Source of the DNA: a bacterium
GTDB taxonomy: Bacteria; Babelota; Babeliae; Babelales; RVW-14
Length of the DNA: 19,161 nt
Direction of reading: 5' to 3'
Assembly: GCA_023249935.1 (NCBI GenBank)
Contig: JAHFBQ010000016.1
Coordinates: 1 to 19,161 of the forward strand
The position numbers and the translations under genes are program-made. This document shows positions 7,101 to 13,291 of the stretch, in pieces; the stretch's first letter is position 1; each line of letters begins with the position of its first letter. The notes below the pieces were generated by a model. The model did no database searches and was not told the DNA's origin. It saw only the letters and a program-made list of their open reading frames with translations.

Positions 7101-7805
7101 ATGAAAATTATAAAAATAGGTATGTTCTGGCTGGTTATTGCATCAGCAACGGTTTTGCAGGGTGCTGCAACGAGAAGTGTTATTGATTTTTCTCAAGCTG
7201 CAAAATCTGCGCAACAGGCTGAGTTACAAAAATCAAAACAGAAGTTTTCTATTGCTGATCGGCTAGAGCAGTGGGCTGTTGACTTGAAAAATGTGCGGCC
7301 AACCGCAGATACCATTTGGGAAGAAAGAGAGTTTATTGAGCCGGCAAAACAATTTTTTATTGCTGCCGCGACTCGCTTGATATTTGATATTGCAAAGAGT
7401 GCGGCGCGTGGAAGTTTTTCACAAGGTTCTGTTGATGCAAGCTTTATATGCGTTCTTCTCCTCAAGAGTATAGTGCAGGGCGGTTTAGTTGGTGCCTTTA
7501 TTGGTGCTGCTGGCTCATGGGGAACATTGCCTCAGACTGCAACAAGCGTTCTTGTTGAACATTCGATATTTGCACAATTGTTTCTTGAAGCGTTTGATGG
7601 CATAGGTGGAGAGCTTGTGCGTGGCGATTCGATTGACGAAGCTACATTTTTATGTGCGATGACTCTAGTCTTTCCTGCTTTGATTATTGGGCTACAAAGT
7701 GCTGTAGTGTATGCCGGTCGACAAGATGTATTGACCGAGAAAATGCTTGTTGAAGCTGCTTTGCGTGGTATGCGCTCACATGAGAATGTCTGTTCGGGAA
7801 AATAA
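7101..7805 (+). CDS. Exported/membrane protein of unknown function, paralogue of next gene
   Basis: This 234-residue protein has an N-terminal signal sequence (hydrophobic core 5-20, likely cleavage near GAA, 21-23). A charged helical stretch runs from 30 to 80. Hydrophobic segments follow at about 85-97, 113-140 and 183-205, so it may be an inner-membrane protein. The Gly-rich block VQGGLVGAFIGAAG...LPQ (125-145) recurs in the next gene at 131-151 with 10 of 21 residues identical. The start at 7101 is chosen over a longer in-frame ATG at 7053, because GAGGA lies 8 bases upstream and the signal peptide then begins at residue 1. I recognise no family. The next gene follows after 23 bp, and the pair appears to share one promoter and one terminator. 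Confidence 0.75.
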   Translation: MKIIKIGMFWLVIASATVLQGAATRSVIDFSQAAKSAQQAELQKSKQKFSIADRLEQWAVDLKNVRPTADTIWEEREFIEPAKQFFIAAATRLIFDIAKSAARGSFSQGSVDASFICVLLLKSIVQGGLVGAFIGAAGSWGTLPQTATSVLVEHSIFAQLFLEAFDGIGGELVRGDSIDEATFLCAMTLVFPALIIGLQSAVVYAGRQDVLTEKMLVEAALRGMRSHENVCSGK

Positions 7806-7828
7806 AAATTAATTTTGAGGATTATAAA

Positions 7829-8695
7829 ATGGTATCGAAGGTTGTTAAGTCAACGGCGCTAATCATTGCTGTTGGGCTATTTTCGACCAATCTTGCGATT
7901 GCTGTGCCAAAGAAATTTCATGAACAGGGAACGCACAGTGCTGAAGATGAGTTAGCGCTAGCGCGAGAGATTGCTGTTGTTAAAGCAAAATTGGCAGAGT
8001 ACAAGATTGCACAATCATTTCTTAGTGCGTCTGGTGATGTTGCTATAGTAACAGCTATGGGTGCTGTTACTGGAGTGCTTGCTGGTCTGATTCATAGTTA
8101 TTTGTCTGGAGACTTGATAAAAGATTTTGCATGTTTGATACCTCGTGATGAGTTTGATACGAGAACTGAACGGGCAATGCTTTTTGGCGCAGAAGTTGGG
8201 CGAATTTCGGCCTTTGCTTTTCAAGGAGGAATTTCTGGGTTTTGGCTTGGTATTGCAGGTCAAGCTGGATCGATGCCTCAGATGAGTAAAGGAAAAATGG
8301 CGCTTGTTTTAGCCTTGCAAAATGCGATTGCTGCCGCGTTATCGGTTGGTGCTGATCATATTGGCATGAACTTTCTTGAAAGTAGTATGAGAGATGATGC
8401 TGTCGTGAAAGCTGCTATCGCGCAGATACCTGGTCAGAAGCTGAATCGCCGCGAATTATTCTCGGCTTTTGCTATGATTCGAAATGAGGGCGACAAGCTT
8501 GCTGTTGCAGGATTGTCACTACTGCCAATTTTTGCAGCACAAATAGTTGCGCTTCTCATTGTTGTTCCTGAGGCATACGAGGTGTGGGCATCTCGCAAGA
8601 GTGAACACAAGAAGGTGATTGCCTTACAAGATGCGCTTAAAAAATTAGAGCTGTCAATGAGCTGTGTTGAAGCAGAAGAAGCATTGGCCAAATAA
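7829..8695 (+). CDS. Exported/membrane protein of unknown function, paralogue of previous gene
   Basis: This 288-residue protein has a signal peptide (Lys4 and Lys7, core 9-24, likely cleavage after AIA near 23-25). A charged helix spans about 36-58. Hydrophobic stretches lie at about 70-92, 126-146, 158-175 and 226-247. The block FQGGISGFWLGIAG...MPQ (131-151) matches the preceding protein. A second, weaker similarity is the Leu/Ala/Ile-rich helix near the C-terminus of both. The last 30 residues are a charged, probably coiled helix. GAGG precedes the ATG. Together the two genes look like an old tandem duplication. Function is unknown; a pore, scaffold or envelope protein would fit the Gly-rich helix, but that is a guess. 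Confidence 0.75.
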   Translation: MVSKVVKSTALIIAVGLFSTNLAIAVPKKFHEQGTHSAEDELALAREIAVVKAKLAEYKIAQSFLSASGDVAIVTAMGAVTGVLAGLIHSYLSGDLIKDFACLIPRDEFDTRTERAMLFGAEVGRISAFAFQGGISGFWLGIAGQAGSMPQMSKGKMALVLALQNAIAAALSVGADHIGMNFLESSMRDDAVVKAAIAQIPGQKLNRRELFSAFAMIRNEGDKLAVAGLSLLPIFAAQIVALLIVVPEAYEVWASRKSEHKKVIALQDALKKLELSMSCVEAEEALAK

Positions 8696-8715
8696 TTCAA
8701 AATTAAACTATTGGT

Positions 8716-8757
8716 CCCCGATCTTTAAAACTTTAAAGGTCGGGGCGTTTTTGTTTG
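8716..8757 (+). terminator. Rho-independent terminator of the paralogue operon
   Basis: The stem starts CCCCGATCTTTAA, pairs with its complement over 13 bp with one T-G wobble, and has an AACT loop. It is followed by CGTTTTTGTTTG. It lies 20 bp after the stop at 8695. Confidence 0.9.
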
Positions 8758-8787
8758 TGAAATAAGAGTGTGGATCAACATTGGTGC

Positions 8788-8817
8788 TTGCTTTTGTAAA
8801 CAGTGCTGGCATACTAT
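8788..8817 (+). promoter_or_regulatory. Candidate promoter for the tRNA pair
   Basis: TTGCTT (8788-8793) is followed by CATACT (8810-8815, 16-bp spacer) or TACTAT (8812-8817, 18-bp spacer). The transcript would start about 40 nt before tRNA-Cys. Confidence 0.35.
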
Positions 8818-8861
8818 GAAAATGATTTTTTCAGTTGAAATACTCGATTCAGTGAAGTTAT

Positions 8862-8935
8862 GGCGGCATAGCCAAGTGGTAAGGCAGTGGTCTGCAAAAC
8901 CGCGACCCCCGGTTCGATTCCGGGTGCCGCCTCCA
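8862..8935 (+). tRNA. tRNA-Cys(GCA)
   Basis: The 74-nt gene folds as a full cloverleaf. The acceptor is GGCGGCA with TGCCGCC, the anticodon loop is CTGCAAA with GCA, and the T arm is CCCGG-TTCGATT-CCGGG. The discriminator base is U, as expected for Cys, and the CCA end is encoded (8933-8935). tRNA-Leu follows after 21 bp. Confidence 0.97.
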
Positions 8936-8956
8936 CAGCAGCATTTTTTGTAATAT

Positions 8957-9043
8957 GCCGGGGTGGCGAAATTGGTAGACGCAAAGGACTTAAAATCCTT
9001 CGGGCTAACGCCCATGCCGGTTCAAGTCCGGCCCTCGGCACCA
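8957..9043 (+). tRNA. tRNA-Leu(UAA)
   Basis: This 87-nt class II tRNA has acceptor GCCGGGG paired with CCTCGGC (one G-U), anticodon loop CTTAAAA with anticodon TAA, a long variable arm with stem GGGC/GCCC, T arm GCCGG-TTCAAGT-CCGGC, discriminator A and encoded CCA (9041-9043). It reads UUA and UUG codons. As a UNN reader it is the kind of tRNA that MiaB modifies. Confidence 0.97.
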
Positions 9044-9194
9044 TCTTCTTATAAATGTCAACTAGAGCTTGTTTAAGGAAATAGCTATTGCAAGGCACTT
9101 GTTAGTAGGTACTTGTCTGTTTTTTAGCTTGACAAAACTCTCGTGATGAACAATTCTGGGATCATATTAGACGATAAGACATTGTGTGACGTGT

Positions 9195-9225
9195 TTGTTA
9201 GAACGATTTTTTTTGTAGATATAAT
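9195..9225 (+). promoter_or_regulatory. Promoter of the HU gene
   Basis: There is a perfect TATAAT at 9220-9225. The -35 is either TTGTTA (9195-9200, 19-bp spacer) or TTAGAA (9198-9203, 16-bp spacer). The predicted transcript start near 9231 leaves a leader of about 15 nt that still includes AAGGAG. A TTGACA at 9129-9134 lacks a good -10 partner. The rest of 9044-9194 shows nothing I can assign. Confidence 0.5.
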
Positions 9226-9245
9226 TTCAGAACAAGGAGATTTAT

Positions 9246-9521
9246 ATGAACAAAGCGGCCTTGATAGAGTTCATGTCGAAAGACACTAAACTTTCAAAAA
9301 CAGCTTCAAAAGGTGCTTTGGAATCGTTTGTAAAGGCAATTGAAGGTTCCTTGAAAAAGGGTAAATCAGTTGTTTTAACCGGTTTCGGCACGTTCTCAGT
9401 TATGAAACGTAAAGAACGTTGGGGTGTAAACCCATCGACTGGCCAGAAAATGAAAATTGCTGGTAAAAAAGTTCCTAAATTCAAGCCAGGCAAAAAACTG
9501 AAAGACATGATCGTCAAGTAA
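9246..9521 (+). CDS. HU/IHF-family DNA-binding protein
   Basis: This 91-residue protein is the standard HU length. It has the dimer core helices (1-38), GFGTF at 46-50, the DNA-bending beta arm with NPSTG at 62-66 (Pro63 in the position of the intercalating proline), and the closing VPKFKPGKKLKD (76-87). It compacts the nucleoid and helps bend DNA as a homodimer or heterodimer. The arm carries a Trp just before the Gly-Val-Asn-Pro (WGVNP), where an Arg-rich run is more usual. AAGGAG precedes the ATG by 6 bases. It is flanked by its own promoter and terminator, so it is a single-gene unit, probably strongly expressed. HU rather than IHF is likely, but sequence alone does not exclude a specialised paralogue. 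Confidence 0.96.
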   Translation: MNKAALIEFMSKDTKLSKTASKGALESFVKAIEGSLKKGKSVVLTGFGTFSVMKRKERWGVNPSTGQKMKIAGKKVPKFKPGKKLKDMIVK

Positions 9522-9545
9522 GTTTTGCAAGACTTTCCAGAATTT

Positions 9546-9571
9546 AAGGCGGGACATTGTCCCGCCTTTTT
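9546..9571 (+). terminator. Rho-independent terminator of the HU gene
   Basis: GGCGGGAC (9548-9555) pairs perfectly with GTCCCGCC (9559-9566), extended by AA/TT, with a 3-nt loop and a run of five T. Confidence 0.95.
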
Positions 9572-9679
9572 CATTTGTGTTTTTTATAAATTCTGCTGGA
9601 CGCTAGATTTTCTTACTTCATCCCCAGTATCTTATCAAGAGAAGCGTTCTATCGCCTATTTGAGAGAAAGGGGACTTGT

Positions 9680-10078
9680 ATGTCATTTACTAATACGATC
9701 AACGGCATTTTTGATGCTATTAAAACTAATTGGCAGAAGGTTGATCTGAAAAAATGGTCACACGATATTGGGGGTTCTTCGGCTGAAGCCGTGCACGCTG
9801 CAATGTACTTTGTTGTAGCGTTTGGTATAGGGTTTCTCTTGAAGAAGTACTTCAAATATCTGATCAGTGGCATTGTGATAGCATTTATTGCAATAAAATT
9901 TTTGGAGTACAATAAAATTCTAACCATAGATTGGAGTGCTATCAAAGCGATGACCGGTATTGGTTCTACCGCGGACTTAAATACAGTTGCCAATGCTAGT
10001 GTTGCGTGGGTTAAGAAAAATATATTCCTTTTTGGTGCCAGCGTCATTGGTCTCTTGCTTGGCTACAGGCTGGGATAA
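9680..10078 (+). CDS. FUN14-domain membrane protein
   Basis: This 132-residue protein matches the FUN14 family, named from yeast FUN14 and mammalian FUNDC1 of mitochondria but also found in bacteria and archaea. Visible features are a Gly-rich transmembrane segment at 43-55 (VVAFGIGFLLKK), a second at 60-75 followed by the family-like KFLEYNKILTIDW (73-85), and the terminal segment KKNIFLFGASVIGLLLGYRLG, which is the most typical mark of the family. Bacterial members have no established role. An amphipathic N-terminal part (1-40) contains a Trp-Lys-rich stretch. AAGGGGA lies 5 bases before the ATG. The gene ends 6 bp ahead of the secretion-type ATPase, so translation of the two is probably linked. 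Confidence 0.8.
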   Translation: MSFTNTINGIFDAIKTNWQKVDLKKWSHDIGGSSAEAVHAAMYFVVAFGIGFLLKKYFKYLISGIVIAFIAIKFLEYNKILTIDWSAIKAMTGIGSTADLNTVANASVAWVKKNIFLFGASVIGLLLGYRLG

Positions 10079-10084
10079 TTTACC

Positions 10085-11332
10085 GTGGCTACAGCGGGGG
10101 GGATTTTTAATCGTATTGGCTGTTATGATGTGCAAAGTCGAGAGCAGAAGCGACGACATGGCAAGTTAGAGGATCCAATCGTTAGCACGGTTGATGAGAT
10201 TCTCTATCAAGCAATTGTTGCTCGAGCATCAGACATTCATGTGCATTTCCAGTCACAGGGTATTTCTGTTCGTTTGCGCATAGATGGTGTGTTGCAGTTT
10301 TTCCAGGATGTTGCTGTAGACCAAGCAGCGCAGGTACTTGCTCGCTTCAAAATCCTCGCAAATCTTGATGTGAGCGATGCGCGTTTGCCGCAGGATGGAA
10401 AATGTTCTGTGGTGATCTTAGTTGGGAATAAAGAGAAAATTGTTGATTTGCGTTTTGCAACGTTGCCATCAGTGCATGGTGAAAAATTGCTTATTCGTGT
10501 TCTTGATACGACTCAGCATGTGTTGGGTCTCGATACTTTGGGTCTTTCAAGAATTCAAGAGACTGCATTGTTACGTCTTATGCGGCTGCCGTACGGTCTA
10601 ATACTTACTACTGGGCCTACAGGATCGGGAAAAACAACCACGCTGTATGCTTTGTTAGCTACAGTAAATGTTCGTGAACGACAGGTGATTACGCTTGAAG
10701 ATCCAGTTGAATACTCATTTGAGGGGATCGTACAAGCTCAGGTCAACACAAAAATTGGTTTTTCTTTTGAGCAGGGTCTGCGTGCAATGTTGCGTCAAGA
10801 TCCAGACATTATGTTGATTGGTGAAATTCGCGATCGTTTAACAGCTCAAACTGCTATGGAAGCTGCATTGACTGGTCATCGGGTACTGAGTACCCTACAT
10901 ACCAGGGATGCTGTAAGCTCAATCATTCGACTTCGTGAGATGGGAATAGACAATTATCTTTTAACGGCAGCCTTAACTGCCGCGGTTGGTCAGCGCATTG
11001 TAAGGCGGTTGTGTTCCTCTTGTAAGGTTGCAGATTTTCCTGCGGCGCAAGAATTGGTGTTATTTGAGCAATTTGGCAAGTCAATCGATACCATCTGGCG
11101 GCCAAAAGGATGTGAGTATTGTTTTAACACTGGATATTACGGTCGTGTTGGTATCTATGAGATTTGTTTGATCACTGATGGTATGCGGGATGGTATTGTA
11201 AAAAACCTTGCACCATCCGAGCTTTTTGTTCGTGCTCAAGAGCAGGGGTACATGCCATACATCATTGATGGGTTTGATAAAGTTATTCAGGGCATTGTTT
11301 CTCTTGAAGAGCTTATGCGGATCATAGACTAA
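10085..11332 (+). CDS. Type II secretion / type IV pilus assembly ATPase (GspE/PilB-like, short form)
   Basis: This 415-residue hexameric ATPase would power assembly of a pilus, pseudopilus or DNA-uptake machine. The N2 domain (about 32-145) includes ASDIHVH (48-54) and RLRIDG (63-68). Walker A is GPTGSGKTT (177-185), the Asp box is TLEDPVEY (203-210), Walker B ends in GEIRD (246-250) and the His box is TGHRVLSTLHT (263-273). Two CxxC pairs (310/313 and 343/346) form the zinc site typical of extension ATPases rather than PilT. The N1 domain of about 150 residues found in full-length PilB/GspE is absent, so the size is nearer ComGA. The GTG at 10085 is the only early start; its ribosome site is weak and it is probably translated by coupling to FUN14. 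A G7 run covers codons 4-6. No other pilus gene lies in this window. Confidence 0.9.
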   Translation: MATAGGIFNRIGCYDVQSREQKRRHGKLEDPIVSTVDEILYQAIVARASDIHVHFQSQGISVRLRIDGVLQFFQDVAVDQAAQVLARFKILANLDVSDARLPQDGKCSVVILVGNKEKIVDLRFATLPSVHGEKLLIRVLDTTQHVLGLDTLGLSRIQETALLRLMRLPYGLILTTGPTGSGKTTTLYALLATVNVRERQVITLEDPVEYSFEGIVQAQVNTKIGFSFEQGLRAMLRQDPDIMLIGEIRDRLTAQTAMEAALTGHRVLSTLHTRDAVSSIIRLREMGIDNYLLTAALTAAVGQRIVRRLCSSCKVADFPAAQELVLFEQFGKSIDTIWRPKGCEYCFNTGYYGRVGIYEICLITDGMRDGIVKNLAPSELFVRAQEQGYMPYIIDGFDKVIQGIVSLEELMRIID

Positions 11333-11366
11333 GAAGATGCCGAGATTGTTTCCCGGCATCTTCTTA
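11330..11366 (+). terminator. Stem-loop overlapping the stop codon of the GspE-like gene
   Basis: TAAGAAGATGCCG (11330-11342), beginning with the stop codon itself, pairs perfectly over 13 bp with 11354-11366 around an 11-nt loop. No U-run follows directly; a T-rich stretch appears only from about 11381. It is a likely transcript end or 3'-stabilising hairpin, but not a textbook terminator. Confidence 0.5.
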
Positions 11367-11535
11367 GAGAAAGCGCGTACTTCTTTTTTAGTGGGGATAA
11401 TTTCTATCCTCAATTCTAGATTGCCATTAATACAGCGGTTCTTAACATCAAATTAAAAATCGATGAATTTTCTATCTTGTTCTATACTTTTTCTCATGCT
11501 GATTTAAAAATTTTCAGGAGAAAGGGGAAAAGAAG

Positions 11536-12681
11536 ATGGATGCTAAAATAAGATCTATGTTGGTTTCTGGGGTGTTTTTTCTAGTTGGTGCCGTTCATGG
11601 GAAAAGTATTGAGTACGCATGTATTCCCGATCAAAAAATTCATATTCTATCGGTAGATACGAAAGCTTTACAGTCACTACGCCTTAGTAAGGCGGCAGGA
11701 GATGTTTGTGCCAGAGAGGAGCTTTCGGGTATGGGAGCGCGGCATAATCCATCAGTTGGTGTTGTGGTTGGTGGTTTTCGTAGATCGGGTCGTTTTGATG
11801 GGTGTCCTCAAGCGCTCTTAATTATGGATTCATATCCGTACAGTGATCCAGGCTTTAGTCGGCCTACGCTGGTAATCGATGCAGAGGAGCGGATTTTGTC
11901 ATTAAACAATACCAAAATAGCTTGGGAGGTGAAGATACATGATCAAGCTATCCTCCTTGATAAAATTAATCAGCCGGCGGCAGACAATGAAGTAGTTGCC
12001 TACAATGCATTTTTTGGTTGCGAGACAAAGACGACGTGTGAAGGAATAGAGCTTGTCGTTGATCGTGGGCAGTTGGTACAGGTGAGAAGTTTTTGGGGTA
12101 GCGGATCGATTCCGCGGCAAGGATATGTAGTACGTATTGGTGAAAAACATCCATTAGCTGTGGTTGATTGGCAGTCTTGTCTTACAAAACCATGCACAGC
12201 ATCAATAAAAACGACAATGCTTGATTTGGAGCGTGATGGGATATTTGCTATTCAAGGGCTTGTTTCCTTAGTTGAAGATGGTAAGGTGGTTGAAAATTTT
12301 GCACAGCGGATTGTGCAGGGTGGCTTGCCAACATTGTTGGCTGATGAAATTACGACAGACTTGAGTAACGAGGAAGTTTTGAGCGCTTTCGTTGTCAAGC
12401 AAAATGCACATACTGCACTTGGTATCACAAATGATGGGTTGCTTAAGATTGTTGTTGCTGAAGGTGGAGATGCAAGCGATGTTTGTGGTGCCGATCTCGC
12501 GTCGATTGCGCAGTTGATGCAGGGATTAGGATGTACGCAGGCTATGCTTGCAAGTAGCGGTGCCGATGTTGGATTGTGGTTACAGAAACGTATGATAACA
12601 ACTCCTGGCGGTAATGATCAACTGGCTGGGCGCTGTGAAGAAAGGCCGATTGCAACAGCATTGCTGTTGTTTGAAGAGTAA
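11536..12681 (+). CDS. Exported NAGPA-like (phosphodiester glycosidase domain) protein, catalytic motifs eroded
   Basis: This 381-residue protein has a signal peptide (Lys4, Arg6, core 8-20, likely cleavage near VHG, 20-22). The C-terminal half resembles the NAGPA/DUF2233 domain, whose members cleave sugar phosphodiesters. QNAHTALGI (289-297) sits where RTAIGI-type sequence is usual. GLLKIVVAEG (301-310) follows, then GADLASIAQLMQGLGCTQAML (318-338). The family's NGGFF appears as VVGGFRR (77-83), and the LDGGGSS loop as LASSGADVG (338-346). The usual Asn and Asp-Gly-Gly residues are therefore missing, and the protein may bind without cleaving or use other residues. Eight cysteines follow the signal peptide. 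A purine-rich AGGAGAAAGGGG precedes the ATG; the ATG at codon 8 is an alternative start. A -10-like TATACT lies at 11483-11488. The YbaK-like gene follows after 21 bp. Confidence 0.65.
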   Translation: MDAKIRSMLVSGVFFLVGAVHGKSIEYACIPDQKIHILSVDTKALQSLRLSKAAGDVCAREELSGMGARHNPSVGVVVGGFRRSGRFDGCPQALLIMDSYPYSDPGFSRPTLVIDAEERILSLNNTKIAWEVKIHDQAILLDKINQPAADNEVVAYNAFFGCETKTTCEGIELVVDRGQLVQVRSFWGSGSIPRQGYVVRIGEKHPLAVVDWQSCLTKPCTASIKTTMLDLERDGIFAIQGLVSLVEDGKVVENFAQRIVQGGLPTLLADEITTDLSNEEVLSAFVVKQNAHTALGITNDGLLKIVVAEGGDASDVCGADLASIAQLMQGLGCTQAMLASSGADVGLWLQKRMITTPGGNDQLAGRCEERPIATALLLFEE

Positions 12682-12702
12682 GAATTCGACAAAGGAGTTT
12701 TT

Positions 12703-13188
12703 ATGGAAAATGGAACATCTTTGAGCAATGCAGCCCAAAGTGTACAAAACGCCCTTTCTAGTAAGGGATTTCCGTGCAAAGTTATTGAATTACAGGCTAG
12801 TACTCGTACGGCTCAAGACGCTGCTACTGCGGTTGGTTGTCGAGTAGAGCAGATTGTGAAATCGCTTATATTTCGTACTGTCGTGACGCAGCAACCTATT
12901 TTAGTTCTTGCAAGTGGTGGTAACCGAGTGAATGAAAAGGCAATAGAGGCCAGCCTTGGTGAGGCAATTGAGAAGCCTGATGCTACATTTGTTCGCGAGG
13001 TAACAGGTTTTGCAATTGGCGGCGTTCCCCCAATTGGGCATATTCAAACCGTAAAAACATTTATTGATAAAGACTTACTTCAGTATGAGGAACTATGGGC
13101 AGCTGCGGGGACTCCGCATGCGCTTTTTAGTTTGAGCTCTAGCACGCTTGAGCAACTAACTAACGGTTCGGTTATATCGATTAGCTAA
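12703..13188 (+). CDS. YbaK/ProX-type aminoacyl-tRNA deacylase
   Basis: This 161-residue single-domain protein is the normal size for free-standing YbaK-fold editing enzymes, which hydrolyse mischarged tRNAs such as Cys-tRNA(Pro) or Ala-tRNA(Pro). The family lysine is Lys53 in QIVKSL, after the T-A-x-x-A-A pattern at 36-41. The substrate-binding loop GGVPPIGH is at 106-113, and the AGTPHALF near 135-142 corresponds to the usual GxxxxxxxL segment before the last strand. There is no signal peptide, so it is cytoplasmic, unlike its exported upstream neighbour. AAAGGAG lies just ahead of the ATG. It is likely cotranscribed with the NAGPA-like gene purely by arrangement; I see no shared pathway. 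The exact substrate cannot be told from sequence. Confidence 0.9.
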   Translation: MENGTSLSNAAQSVQNALSSKGFPCKVIELQASTRTAQDAATAVGCRVEQIVKSLIFRTVVTQQPILVLASGGNRVNEKAIEASLGEAIEKPDATFVREVTGFAIGGVPPIGHIQTVKTFIDKDLLQYEELWAAAGTPHALFSLSSSTLEQLTNGSVISIS

Positions 13189-13204
13189 CATGAATTGTGC
13201 TTAG

Positions 13205-13244
13205 ATAAATAAAAAGGGCAAACTCTCTTTAGGAGTTTGCCCTT
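13205..13244 (-). terminator. Rho-independent terminator of the minus-strand gene 13292-14836
   Basis: A perfect 12-bp stem (13214-13225 with 13233-13244) has a 7-nt loop. Read on the minus strand the stem runs into TTTTTATTTATC, a proper U-tract. Read on the plus strand there is no U-tract, so it serves the minus gene first and may block convergent YbaK transcripts only in part. Confidence 0.85.
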
Positions 13245-13291
13245 CAAAAATATACTTAGAAATTACCGATGGGGTTCATGTCTAATCGCCA

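Noticed and set aside
9129..9157. TTGACA at 9129 as the HU promoter
   Set aside because: The hexamer 17 bp downstream (AATTCT) is a poor -10, and a perfect TATAAT lies closer to the gene.
9145..9276. A 43-residue open frame overlapping the HU promoter and start
   Set aside because: It has no ribosome site, runs through the HU promoter, and ends inside the HU gene in another frame. It is most likely chance.
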